Position numbers and translations under genes: made by a program
DNA from: an uncultured Pseudomonadales bacterium
GTDB lineage: Bacteria; Pseudomonadota; Gammaproteobacteria; Pseudomonadales; Azotimanducaceae
Assembly (NCBI GenBank): GCA_943787425.1
Contig: CALSMJ010000006.1
Coordinates: 58,374-122,373, forward strand
DNA: 64,000 bases
Direction of reading: 5' to 3'
Part shown: positions 53,197-62,026 of the stretch, in pieces
Layout: each line of letters begins with the position of its first letter
How positions within the stretch are numbered: position 1 is the first letter of the stretch
Notes under the pieces: model-generated
What the model saw: the letters and a program-made list of their open reading frames with translations, nothing else
Database searches by the model: none
What the model was told of the DNA's origin: nothing

Positions 53197-56100
53197 GTCC
53201 TATTTGTGCATTATTGATGAAGACCTGTTTAAAATTTGGCTTAGGCTGGTTACTTTTTATCAGTTTCAACAGTCACGCTATTTCCCCGATCTCGGTCGTG
53301 TGCCCGTGCACTTTTACGCCCGTTAATCAAACCTATAGTCTTGCGAACTTTTTCATCGTTTTTAATGACGAAGTGGCAGGCTCTGGCAGCTTTGATGTGG
53401 AGTTTGCCATCTTAAAAGACCTTGATTATTCGCAATGGCTTACGCTGAGTCAGGTAACCGTTAACAATATAGCTTACAATGATGAGCCTCAAGCGGTTCA
53501 AGTTCGCCTCCCAAACTATATCTACAACCAAGTTGCAACGGGGTATCCTGCGCTTCAGGTTTACAACAGCAATGACGCTCAGCTTTATGATCTTGTTATT
53601 CTCTCGACGACCAAACAATCGATTGAGGCAGACTATGGCGCAAGAGACGTTGACGGCTCGGCGCTAATATTTTTATCAGCTCCCAGCTTCTCAGCGACCG
53701 GCAGTACCGCGACCCTTAAAGTCAGTGAATTGTTCTCAGCGGATAAAATAAGCGAATCTGAAACTCTGGACGTGAGTGTGACGGTCGGTCTTGGCTCGGA
53801 GAGTTTCTACACAAAGGGTTCTGCAAGCCAAACGGTGCGTTATGACTCGAATGGGCTTGCGGAAATCGATCTCAGTATTCCGCTAGAGCAAGCGCTTGAT
53901 AGCCACCTATCACAAGATGCAAGCAAAATTGATGTTCAGATCAGGATCAATCGAGGTGATGAAACGTTGATCCGATATTGGGTTGCATCGCTGTCCCCAA
54001 ACGGCGTCGATCCAACCTTAGGTCAAATCCTGACGGCGCCTGACGCGTTGAAAGATTCTGATGCGGACGGTATTTCGGATTTTAATGAAGCCTTACTTGG
54101 CAGTGACGCAGCGATTCAGAATGCAATTGAGCCGGTTGCGCTTGAGGTGGTTTATACCTACGGCAAGAGTGCTTTAGACCTTTACGGCGATGATTTCGAA
54201 GCGCGCATGCTTTTTGTCAAAGAAGTCGCAAACTTGGCATTTTCTGAATCAGCGATCCCCGTACGATTGGTCGAGCTCGAACGAATCAATGTCGGTGATG
54301 ATTCTTTCCAAACCGCAGAGCAACTGATCGAGCAAATGGAAGCGCGTAGCGGGCTCTTCGAGGGCATAAATCAAGGGCTATCAAGAAAACCAGATCTAAT
54401 CATTCACATGGGGTTGGGAGATCAACTCGAGACAGGGGGGCTCGCCAACCTTCAGGGCGGGTTTGGTGATGGCATCCTTGACCAAGAGAATGCCTTTCTG
54501 GCTGGCAAAAACGTAGGCGTCGTCGCGCTCGATAACGATGAATACACGCTGCCACATGAAGTCGGACACCTGATGGGGCTCGTTCATTCAAGAGCGCAGG
54601 GGGAGACTGATGGCGCATTTCCTTGGTCACGCGGTTACGGCATCTCTGGCGATTTTGTTACTATTATGGGTTACCCCTCAGCGTTTGCCGGAGCGCCCAT
54701 ACTCGGTGTTTTCTCGTCGCCGGATGCAACTTGCCGTGAGGGTCGCTCGGCCTGCGGCATCGATCAAGATGACTATCTTTATGGCGCCAATGCGGTCCTT
54801 TCGCTTAAAACAACGGCCTATCAAATCGCAGCGATCTCGAACGGTTATTCCCCAATTTTGACCGTTATTGGCGCGAACCCAGCGTCTGTTAGTAGCGAGG
54901 CGGCCATCGGAGATTTATCGGCAACTGCCATAGATGCAGAGGATGGTGATTTGACCTCACGCATTGTAACAACGGTTGCCGAGGCGCCGGTAAACGCGGT
55001 GGGTTATACCCACGTTCATACTTATTCCGTAACAGACTCGGACGAAAACACGCAGTCGACACAACGAAAAATTAATTTGGTTACAACGACCGCTGATGCT
55101 GACGGCGATGGCGTCGCCGATATTCAAGATGATTTCCCAAATGACCCTGCTGAGAGCTTGGACTCAGATGGTGACCGGGTCGGTGATAATGCGGATCAAT
55201 TCCCTTTTGATGCAAGTGAGACAAAAGACTCAGATGGTGACGGCGTCGGGGATAATCGGGACGCCTTCCCGTTTGATGCATCCGAAACGGTAGATGCCGA
55301 TAAAGATGGGGTTGGGGATAATGCAGATCTGTATGACGATGATCCCTCAGAAGCCTTCGATACAGACGGTGACGGTATCGCGAATAATGCAGATCCGGAT
55401 GACGATAATGATGGTTACACCGATGTAGAAGAGCGGGCTGCCGGCACGGATTTGCTTAGCGCATCCTCTTGCCCTGGCTGTTTCTCCTTCGACGTTGATA
55501 ACGATGGTGAGGCCAAAGCGTTGACCGATGGTTTGCTCGTGATTCGTCATCTTTTCGGGTTTAGCGGGGAGGCGCTAATTGCTGGTGCCCTTGGCAGCAA
55601 CGCAAAACGGACAACGTCTGAGGACATTGGGGCCTATCTGGGGAGCGCGACGACCGAGCTCGACATCGACGGCGATGAAGAGGCGAAGGCCTTAACAGAT
55701 GGATTGTTACTCATTCGGCAGTTGTTTGGTTTCACGGGTAATGCACTCATTTCAGGAGCCGTCGGCGAGACCGCTGAGCGCGCAACGGCGAGTTCGATCC
55801 AAAGCTACATTGCTCAGCGCTTGCCTGAAGCAATTGGTTCAGGCACTGGCTCGAGTAACGACGATAGCATAAGCACTGGCGGTAGCGGGAATACTGGCGG
55901 CGCCGATGGTGGTTCAGCAAATAGCAAAACAATTGAGATCAATGTGGTTTACGATCGAGTTCCCTATTGCAAACCGGATACCTGTGGGTTTGTTGGCTTG
56001 GACTATGCCAATACCGTTCAAAAACCGGTGCGGTTTGCGAAGGCGGTGGTGTTGGATGCCGATTCTGAGGAGATTGTCGTAGACAACCTTCGAACAGATG

Positions 56101-57524
56101 CAGCCGGCAATTTGTCGTTTTCGGTGGCGACGAACGCGACCTTTATCGTTCGGGTGTATGCTGAGAGTACCGGAGATGGTGCCGCCAGTTGGGGCTTGCG
56201 AATTGTTGACAATGAAGGGCGTGATCAAGCGGGTAACTACAGGGTCTATGTAATGCAGTCCGCGGCTGTTAATGCGGATAGCGTAGATGCGCGTCTGACT
56301 TTAAGCGCCGAGTCCGGCTGGGGGCTTACAGGCTACACTCGAACGCGATCGGCGGCGCCATTTGCGATCCTAGATTCTATGATTTCGGCAACCCAGTACG
56401 CTTTGGCAGGCCGAAGCACCTTATCATTTGAACCGATTGATGTTTATTGGAGTGCGGCTAATACTGTTGATAACGTTAAGACCTCATACTTTTCAGGTGC
56501 TTACATCATGATCTTAGGTGATGCTGGGGTTGATACTGATGAATATGACGAGTCGGTCATTATTCACGAGTGGGGACATTACCTTCAGACGATCTTATCG
56601 CGCGATGACAGTATTGGCGGACCGCATGGCAGTGGTGATCTATTGGATATGCGGGTTGCCTTCAGTGAGGGCTGGGCGAATGCGTATTCTGGGCTGGCAT
56701 CGAATCGAGACGTTTATTCGGATACATCAGGCCGTAATCAAGGCGACGGATTTACCTTATCGCTCGAATCTGAGTTAACTGTCAATGAAGGAGCGGTCAA
56801 AGGTTGGTATTCCGAGGATTCTGTTCAGTACATCGTTTTTGACCTATTTGATCAGGGTGAATCAGATGATGATGCCCTGGCGCTACCCGTGTCAGCGATG
56901 ATTGCGTCGATGGTTGATTTCATGCCGAAACAAGCCGTTGCGACTTCAATTTTTGGGTTCGGTGCTGGGGTGATTGCCGCACAAAACACCCAAACTCGCG
57001 CCATCATGACATTGTTTAATCGGGAAGATATTGGATTAGGCCTAACGACGCTCAGCGTCGCTGGCGTTGGAGAATCCAATTCAGCGCAGGAGTATACTGA
57101 GGTGATCGATGTGGCGGATTACACCTTACCCATCTTTACAGTTTTAGATAATAGCCTGATTTCAAAAGAGATCTGCCAAACCGCCGCGACCAACAACAAT
57201 CAACGAACGTTTGGCGTCGATAATAAGCTTGGGGCATATCGGTTTGTCCAATTTGAAATTGGCACGGCAGGTGATTACAACGTGGCGCTTATTACAACAG
57301 CAACGCCGCCGGATGCGACTGGAGACCCAGATTTCGGGATCTATAATGCGTCTGGGCTGGTCGGGCCTGATCCAGAAGCGTTGACCTTTACCGCCAACTC
57401 AGAAAGCCATACGTTGCGATTGGCCAAAGGACTCTATTGGGCTTGGCTGCACGATTTCAATAATTATGAGCCCGGCAGTCAATCCGGTCGCTACTGTCAT
57501 CGTTTGGAGGTTGTGCCGCAATGA
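53193..57524 (+). CDS. Secreted multidomain protein: two zinc-metalloprotease motifs, TSP3 repeats and dockerin-like repeats
   Basis: 1443 residues. The signal peptide ends near residue 29 (FNSHA). Residues 30-560 end in a metalloprotease domain with HEVGHLMGLVH (His455, Glu456, His459, His465), the metzincin zinc signature. A HYR-like module spans about 565-630. Calcium-binding TSP3 repeats (DSDGDGVGDN) span about 634-755. Two dockerin-like repeats follow at about 766-791 and 823-849 (DVDNDGEAKALTDGLLVIRHLFGF type), each in a unit of about 60 residues. After a Gly/Ser linker (about 870-905) comes a second protease region with HEWGHY (His1125, Glu1126, His1129) and FSEGWANAY (Glu1159), a gluzincin-like arrangement. 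A PPC-like beta domain closes the protein. The start overlaps the upstream gene, and the lipoprotein gene overlaps its end. Confidence 0.88.
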   Translation: MSPICALLMKTCLKFGLGWLLFISFNSHAISPISVVCPCTFTPVNQTYSLANFFIVFNDEVAGSGSFDVEFAILKDLDYSQWLTLSQVTVNNIAYNDEPQAVQVRLPNYIYNQVATGYPALQVYNSNDAQLYDLVILSTTKQSIEADYGARDVDGSALIFLSAPSFSATGSTATLKVSELFSADKISESETLDVSVTVGLGSESFYTKGSASQTVRYDSNGLAEIDLSIPLEQALDSHLSQDASKIDVQIRINRGDETLIRYWVASLSPNGVDPTLGQILTAPDALKDSDADGISDFNEALLGSDAAIQNAIEPVALEVVYTYGKSALDLYGDDFEARMLFVKEVANLAFSESAIPVRLVELERINVGDDSFQTAEQLIEQMEARSGLFEGINQGLSRKPDLIIHMGLGDQLETGGLANLQGGFGDGILDQENAFLAGKNVGVVALDNDEYTLPHEVGHLMGLVHSRAQGETDGAFPWSRGYGISGDFVTIMGYPSAFAGAPILGVFSSPDATCREGRSACGIDQDDYLYGANAVLSLKTTAYQIAAISNGYSPILTVIGANPASVSSEAAIGDLSATAIDAEDGDLTSRIVTTVAEAPVNAVGYTHVHTYSVTDSDENTQSTQRKINLVTTTADADGDGVADIQDDFPNDPAESLDSDGDRVGDNADQFPFDASETKDSDGDGVGDNRDAFPFDASETVDADKDGVGDNADLYDDDPSEAFDTDGDGIANNADPDDDNDGYTDVEERAAGTDLLSASSCPGCFSFDVDNDGEAKALTDGLLVIRHLFGFSGEALIAGALGSNAKRTTSEDIGAYLGSATTELDIDGDEEAKALTDGLLLIRQLFGFTGNALISGAVGETAERATASSIQSYIAQRLPEAIGSGTGSSNDDSISTGGSGNTGGADGGSANSKTIEINVVYDRVPYCKPDTCGFVGLDYANTVQKPVRFAKAVVLDADSEEIVVDNLRTDAAGNLSFSVATNATFIVRVYAESTGDGAASWGLRIVDNEGRDQAGNYRVYVMQSAAVNADSVDARLTLSAESGWGLTGYTRTRSAAPFAILDSMISATQYALAGRSTLSFEPIDVYWSAANTVDNVKTSYFSGAYIMILGDAGVDTDEYDESVIIHEWGHYLQTILSRDDSIGGPHGSGDLLDMRVAFSEGWANAYSGLASNRDVYSDTSGRNQGDGFTLSLESELTVNEGAVKGWYSEDSVQYIVFDLFDQGESDDDALALPVSAMIASMVDFMPKQAVATSIFGFGAGVIAAQNTQTRAIMTLFNREDIGLGLTTLSVAGVGESNSAQEYTEVIDVADYTLPIFTVLDNSLISKEICQTAATNNNQRTFGVDNKLGAYRFVQFEIGTAGDYNVALITTATPPDATGDPDFGIYNASGLVGPDPEALTFTANSESHTLRLAKGLYWAWLHDFNNYEPGSQSGRYCHRLEVVPQ
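55093..55450 (+). repeat. Thrombospondin type-3 calcium-binding repeats (in-frame DNA repeat)
   Basis: Within the protease gene, a unit coding for D(S/A)DGDGVGDN.D.FPFDASET recurs about four times, with DNA copies such as GACTCAGATGGTGACGGCGT that are close in sequence. The recent look of the copies suggests expansion by unequal crossing over. The same kind of array occurs in the broken gene at 44.4-44.7 kb. Confidence 0.85.
55486..55790 (+). repeat. Tandem dockerin-like repeats (coding)
   Basis: Two copies of a unit of about 60 residues: (F/L)D(V/I)D.D.EAKALTDGLL(V/L)IR(H/Q)LFGF(S/T)G.ALI(A/S)GA(L/V), followed by a short SxxI..Y(L/I) helix. The spacing D-x-D-x-D-G then T-D resembles the calcium loop and helix of a dockerin F-hand, with one extra residue before the last acidic ligand. 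The same unit ends the broken cytochrome-like gene near 44.76-45.05 kb. Confidence 0.8.
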
Positions 57525-58186
57525 ATAAACCGATCATGATGTTGATGGTTTTGATCGTCCTTGGTTGTGCCGTGGTTGATGACCCAGTGTTAGAAAACGT
57601 CGCGGCTGAAAGGAAGACCAGCGTGTTAATGAACCCCTCGATGGTTGCAGAAGGCAATGCTTCGAATACCACGATAGAAATAAGCAGACGTGATGATCGG
57701 CAAGGTGCTGATAGTAATGGTCCGCTGTGGTCACTTAGTTCCGCGCAAATGGCGCGTCAATCAAAAGAGCAGGGTGCAAAAACGCAGTCGCGAACCTCCA
57801 AGCCACAAGGTCCATTTTCGGTGGATTATGTTTTAGAAGGCTGGGCGGAGGATGATCATCGTTTGATGGTACGGTTACAAAGCGGTCAACCGATCACTGA
57901 TTGGTGGGTTGATCTACCCCAAATTCTCAATGCAACGCCGGCGATAATTAACGCTAAGGCGGTCAGCGACGATGCGAAAATACCGTCGACAAAACTGTTT
58001 CAATTTGGGGCGCTGCCAGACGCCTCGCGGCTCATCTTTACCGTCAGCACCGAGACGCGCTCAGGTCGCTGCGAGCAAAACCTTCAGCATTCAGCTCCGC
58101 GATCTAGAACCCCGCTTGCATCGGAGGCCTGTGCGCCTACTGAATCGGATTGTGTTCGTTTACTGCCTGGCGTTCTTTCAAAGTAA
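57521..58186 (+). CDS. Lipoprotein of unknown function, last gene of the protease operon
   Basis: 221 residues. Hydrophobic signal with lipobox VLGC near residues 13-16, so it is likely lipid-anchored. A low-complexity Ser/Arg/Gln linker reaches about residue 95, then a beta-rich domain (PFSVDYVLEGWAEDDHRLMVRLQSGQPITDWWVDLP). I do not recognise it. Its start overlaps the protease stop by four bases. Beyond SRLIFTVSTETRSG (about residue 182) the product looks less protein-like, while the +1 frame reads QVAASKTFSIQLRDLEPR. A frameshift near 58065 is therefore possible. Confidence 0.65.
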   Translation: MNKPIMMLMVLIVLGCAVVDDPVLENVAAERKTSVLMNPSMVAEGNASNTTIEISRRDDRQGADSNGPLWSLSSAQMARQSKEQGAKTQSRTSKPQGPFSVDYVLEGWAEDDHRLMVRLQSGQPITDWWVDLPQILNATPAIINAKAVSDDAKIPSTKLFQFGALPDASRLIFTVSTETRSGRCEQNLQHSAPRSRTPLASEACAPTESDCVRLLPGVLSK

Positions 58187-58413
58187 GTACAGAAGTCAGA
58201 TCTGGAAGGTAGAGCTAGGGTTTATCGAGATTCAAAGTATTGATTTTGTTAAGTGCGAAGTAGTGATCGGTCCGATCGTAGATTAATTTGGCGAGAATCA
58301 CAGTTGGTTTGCTATTTGCGCCGATCAAATAATCAAAAAGAACATAACAGCTTGAATTCAGTTGCAAAGCGTCGCATGATTACGTGATCGGAAAAGTCAT
58401 AGAAGGTTACTCG

Positions 58414-61400
58414 ATGCGCAATATCCAAAATCCCTTTACACGCATAGGCAGATCTGCGTTGGTTGCTCTTTCAACGATTGCAATCGCGCTAAGTGCGCAG
58501 GCCGCAGAACAGAAAATAACAGGATCGCCAGCTAATATCGACGTTAAAGCAGGCGCGACGGACATAACCGTGGAGCTGGTTTATTCCGTAACGGACAACC
58601 AACAGACCACAGGCGCGAGCGCAAAAATATTCTATGATAGCAAGTCGCTGGTTTTTAAATCTTTAGCTAAAGCAGAAGACCTTCCAACGCCTATTGCGGT
58701 TACGTCAGAGCCTGGCTCTGAATCATTGGACACCGGTAATTTGGATGGAGACGATACAACAGATTCTTTTGCTAATATCGCTTACAGCGACTTTGGTGGG
58801 GAGTTCCCAGATGCTGAGTTGCTTTCTGACGGCAGCACTCTATTTGCAACTGTCGTGTTCGATCTAGCGGAGACCGCGGAAGAAGACACGGTCACAAAGA
58901 TCAATTTTAGAGGTGATACCGCCGCAGGATTTGACTTCGCCTCGGAATCGACCACGATCACAATTAAAGGAGATGAAGAACCTCCTGTCTTTACCGTCGC
59001 GAATGATGAGATCACCATCGAGGCGGAAGGTGTTACGACGTCAGCAGATTCAGAGCAACTCACCGCATTTATTGAAGGGGTCGTCGCAACCGATAATATC
59101 CAAGGTGATATCTCTGACGACATTGAAGCGTCGGTTGATGCGTTCCCATTAGGAGAAACCGTTGTTACGTTGACCGTCGCAGATAAAAGTCGTAATGAAG
59201 CGACGACGACCGTTACAATAACCGTTGTGGACACAACCGCTCCGTTACTTAGTGGGGTTTCTGATGTGACACTCGCGGCAGTTAATGCCGAGGGTATCGC
59301 CTCCGCCGGTCAGTTGGCTATTTCAGCAGACGATCTAGTTGATGGCCCAATTGAAGTTATTTTGACCGTCGGTGGTGAGACATTGCCGAGCAGTTATCCG
59401 CTTGGCACAACAGTGGTTACGGTTACAGCAACGGACAAATCAGGTAATACCAGTACCGAAACGCTCACCGTTACTGTGACGGATCAAACAAAACCCACAA
59501 TCGTTTCTGCCGCTGGGGTCAGTTTAGAAGCGACGGGAGAACTCGGCTATGCTGGGACTTCTGACAGTATTACTGCAGCAATCCTTGTGTCCGATAACGT
59601 CGACCCCGCACCTGTTGTTACGATCGGAGCCGGCGTACCAGACGTTCTGCCTTTTGGCATCACTCAGGTCAGTGTTGTTGTGACCGATGCCGCTGGTAAT
59701 ACCGAAGAAGGCGTCGTACCCGTGACCGTTGCCGATACAACGGCACCTGAATTTTCCGGTGCGAATCAACTGATCTTAACCGTTGATACAGAAGACGAAG
59801 TCGTATCCTCGACGGACAAAAGAGTCACAGACTGGTTAGCGGGCGTCACAGCAACGGATTTGGTTGATGGCGACGTTGCGGTAACCAACACGGCACTGCC
59901 GGCGCAGTTTGCGTTCGGCGAAGTAGAGATCACTTTTACCGCGACCGACACGAGGAATAATACCGCGACCAAAGTAGTCACGGTTCTCGTTGCGGTGGGG
60001 CCATCCGTGACCGTTCCAGACCCCATTTTAGTCGTCTCGCTCGATGGTGAGCCGTTGCCTGCATCCCAGACGCAAATTGCAGCCTTTATTGCTGCAGCCA
60101 CCGCCCAAGATTTTTCGGGTAATAGTTTGGAAGTTACAAACGATGCGCCAGATACGTTTCCGTTAGAGGAGACCGTGGTTACGTTTAAGGCGGTCGACGC
60201 AGACGATCGAGAAGGCCAAAACCTTTCGTCGGTTACCGTGATTGCACCCTCTGCTGAAAATGATACCGATAAAGATGGCATGAATGATCAGTTCGAAGTG
60301 GACAACCAACTTGATCCAAACGTTGACGATGCAGACGAAGATGCCGACGGAGATGGAAGGTCCAATTTGGACGAATACCTTGAGGGTAAAGATCCAAATG
60401 CGGATGATGTCCCACCGGTCGTGACCGCGCCCAGTGACGTGCAAGCCAATGCAACAGGTCGTCTTACAAAGGTTGATCTCGGCGAGGCAACTGCTTTCGA
60501 TGCGCTAGATGGAGATCTCGTACCAGTTGCAGATCGCCTCGCTTTCTTACCGGGGGCCTATGTGGTTACTTGGACCGCAACGGATGCTGCTGGAAACGAA
60601 GGTACCGCAACGCAAAATGTTGTCGTGTCGCCGCAAGTTTCAACCGCTCCAAAGGGCCGAGCTGCAGAGGGTGGAACATACGACTTCACGGTTATTCTAA
60701 ACGGTCCGGCGCCTGCCTACCCTGTTGTTGTGCCCGTAACGTTGGGCGGTAGCGCTGAAGTGGACAGTGATTATACGGTCGATGCTGAAGCGATCACGAT
60801 TGCCTCCGGTCGTAAAGGTATGATGACCATCACCGTACTGGCAGATGACGTCGAGGAAGGGGAGGAGACCATTGAAATTTCACTGGGTGCACCTGAGGAG
60901 AATGCGGTTTTAGGCGCCACCATCGTCAGCACTATTTCAATCATCGAATCAAATGTGCCACCTGCTCTGAAGTTGTCAGTCAGTCAGGGTGAGCAGAAAG
61001 GTCGAAAGGTCTCCACATCAGGGGGTGCTGTATCAGTAGCGCTGAGTATTTCAGATGTGAATGGAACGCACACAGTAGATTGGAGCAGCTCTGATAATAA
61101 CTTGATTGCGACGTCTGAGGACGGCAGCCTATCGTTTGAGTTCGATCCATCAGCGCTCGCCGAGGGTGGTTATGAAGTAACGGCGATCGTGACCGACAGC
61201 GGCATTGCAGATCAAACGTTCACGATTGGGACATTGGTACGGGTCTCTGCTGAGGAGACCATAGAAGCTGACTCGGATGGCGATGGTGTGCCAGATAGTA
61301 AAGATCTGTCTGAGGAAACCAATGTGATTGCTATTAACGCGGACGCGGGTGCTGTCGCCGTTGCTGCCGATGAGGGCGTTAAATTGGTGATCGGTGATGC

Positions 61401-62022
61401 GGCGCAAGCCTCTGGTATTGCTGGAATCGGGATTACTGAAGAGACGATCGCCGCATCGGGTCAAGATGGTGGTGAGGCGCCAACCAATGGCACGGACGAA
61501 GATTTTGATTATCCTGCAGGGCTTTATGACTTCCAAGTTCAGGATCTACCGGTACCTGGCCAATCCGTTCGACTGGTAATTCCTGTCGCATCAGGGATTC
61601 CGGCTGGTGCGGTTTTCCGTAAATATACTGAAGATGCGGGATGGTTTGATTTCGTTATCGATGATAACAACGCTGTAGCAACAGCCCTTGGCAGCGATGG
61701 GGCCTGTCCTTCAGTGGGTTCTGAAGCGTTTGTTGCAGGACTGACAGAAGGGGACACGTGCCTGCAAATCACCGTCCAAGACGGTGGTCCGAACGATGCA
61801 GATGGACAGACCAATGGTGAATACGACGATCCAAGCGGGATAGCGGAAGCCGTGCCAGTAGTGGTTGTTGAGGTGCCTGATTCTTCAATCCAGCGCAGAG
61901 TGGGCGGGGGCGGTTGTAGCGTCTCTGAAGGTCCTGGGGACTTTGGCCTATTGTTCCTGGCGTTGCTCGGCGCAATTGGTCTGCTTCGAAAACGGTTGCT
62001 CTCGGGCATCATAAGCCGTTGA
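58414..62022 (+). CDS. Surface scaffold-like protein: cohesin-like domain, HYR modules, Calx-beta, JDVT-CTERM-type sorting signal
   Basis: About 1202 residues. Signal peptide 1-30 (IALSAQA). Residues about 31-185 look like a cohesin: SPANIDVKAGATDITVEL, ASAKIFYDSKSLVFKSL, FANIAYSDFGG, and GSTLFATVVFDLA then TKINF. Next are about five HYR-like modules (TVVDTTAPLLSG, SYPLGTTVVTVTATDKSGN), TSP3 repeats at about 614-665, a sixth HYR-like module, and a Calx-beta-like domain at about 742-850. The C-terminus has GGGGCS (about 1163), a hydrophobic helix, and RKR: a tripartite sorting signal of JDVT-CTERM type. Start at ATG 58414, where AGAAGGT lies seven bases upstream; GTG 58384 is also in frame. 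mrtJ follows four bases after the stop. Confidence 0.85.
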   Translation: MRNIQNPFTRIGRSALVALSTIAIALSAQAAEQKITGSPANIDVKAGATDITVELVYSVTDNQQTTGASAKIFYDSKSLVFKSLAKAEDLPTPIAVTSEPGSESLDTGNLDGDDTTDSFANIAYSDFGGEFPDAELLSDGSTLFATVVFDLAETAEEDTVTKINFRGDTAAGFDFASESTTITIKGDEEPPVFTVANDEITIEAEGVTTSADSEQLTAFIEGVVATDNIQGDISDDIEASVDAFPLGETVVTLTVADKSRNEATTTVTITVVDTTAPLLSGVSDVTLAAVNAEGIASAGQLAISADDLVDGPIEVILTVGGETLPSSYPLGTTVVTVTATDKSGNTSTETLTVTVTDQTKPTIVSAAGVSLEATGELGYAGTSDSITAAILVSDNVDPAPVVTIGAGVPDVLPFGITQVSVVVTDAAGNTEEGVVPVTVADTTAPEFSGANQLILTVDTEDEVVSSTDKRVTDWLAGVTATDLVDGDVAVTNTALPAQFAFGEVEITFTATDTRNNTATKVVTVLVAVGPSVTVPDPILVVSLDGEPLPASQTQIAAFIAAATAQDFSGNSLEVTNDAPDTFPLEETVVTFKAVDADDREGQNLSSVTVIAPSAENDTDKDGMNDQFEVDNQLDPNVDDADEDADGDGRSNLDEYLEGKDPNADDVPPVVTAPSDVQANATGRLTKVDLGEATAFDALDGDLVPVADRLAFLPGAYVVTWTATDAAGNEGTATQNVVVSPQVSTAPKGRAAEGGTYDFTVILNGPAPAYPVVVPVTLGGSAEVDSDYTVDAEAITIASGRKGMMTITVLADDVEEGEETIEISLGAPEENAVLGATIVSTISIIESNVPPALKLSVSQGEQKGRKVSTSGGAVSVALSISDVNGTHTVDWSSSDNNLIATSEDGSLSFEFDPSALAEGGYEVTAIVTDSGIADQTFTIGTLVRVSAEETIEADSDGDGVPDSKDLSEETNVIAINADAGAVAVAADEGVKLVIGDAAQASGIAGIGITEETIAASGQDGGEAPTNGTDEDFDYPAGLYDFQVQDLPVPGQSVRLVIPVASGIPAGAVFRKYTEDAGWFDFVIDDNNAVATALGSDGACPSVGSEAFVAGLTEGDTCLQITVQDGGPNDADGQTNGEYDDPSGIAEAVPVVVVEVPDSSIQRRVGGGGCSVSEGPGDFGLLFLALLGAIGLLRKRLLSGIISR

Positions 62023-62026
62023 TTGG

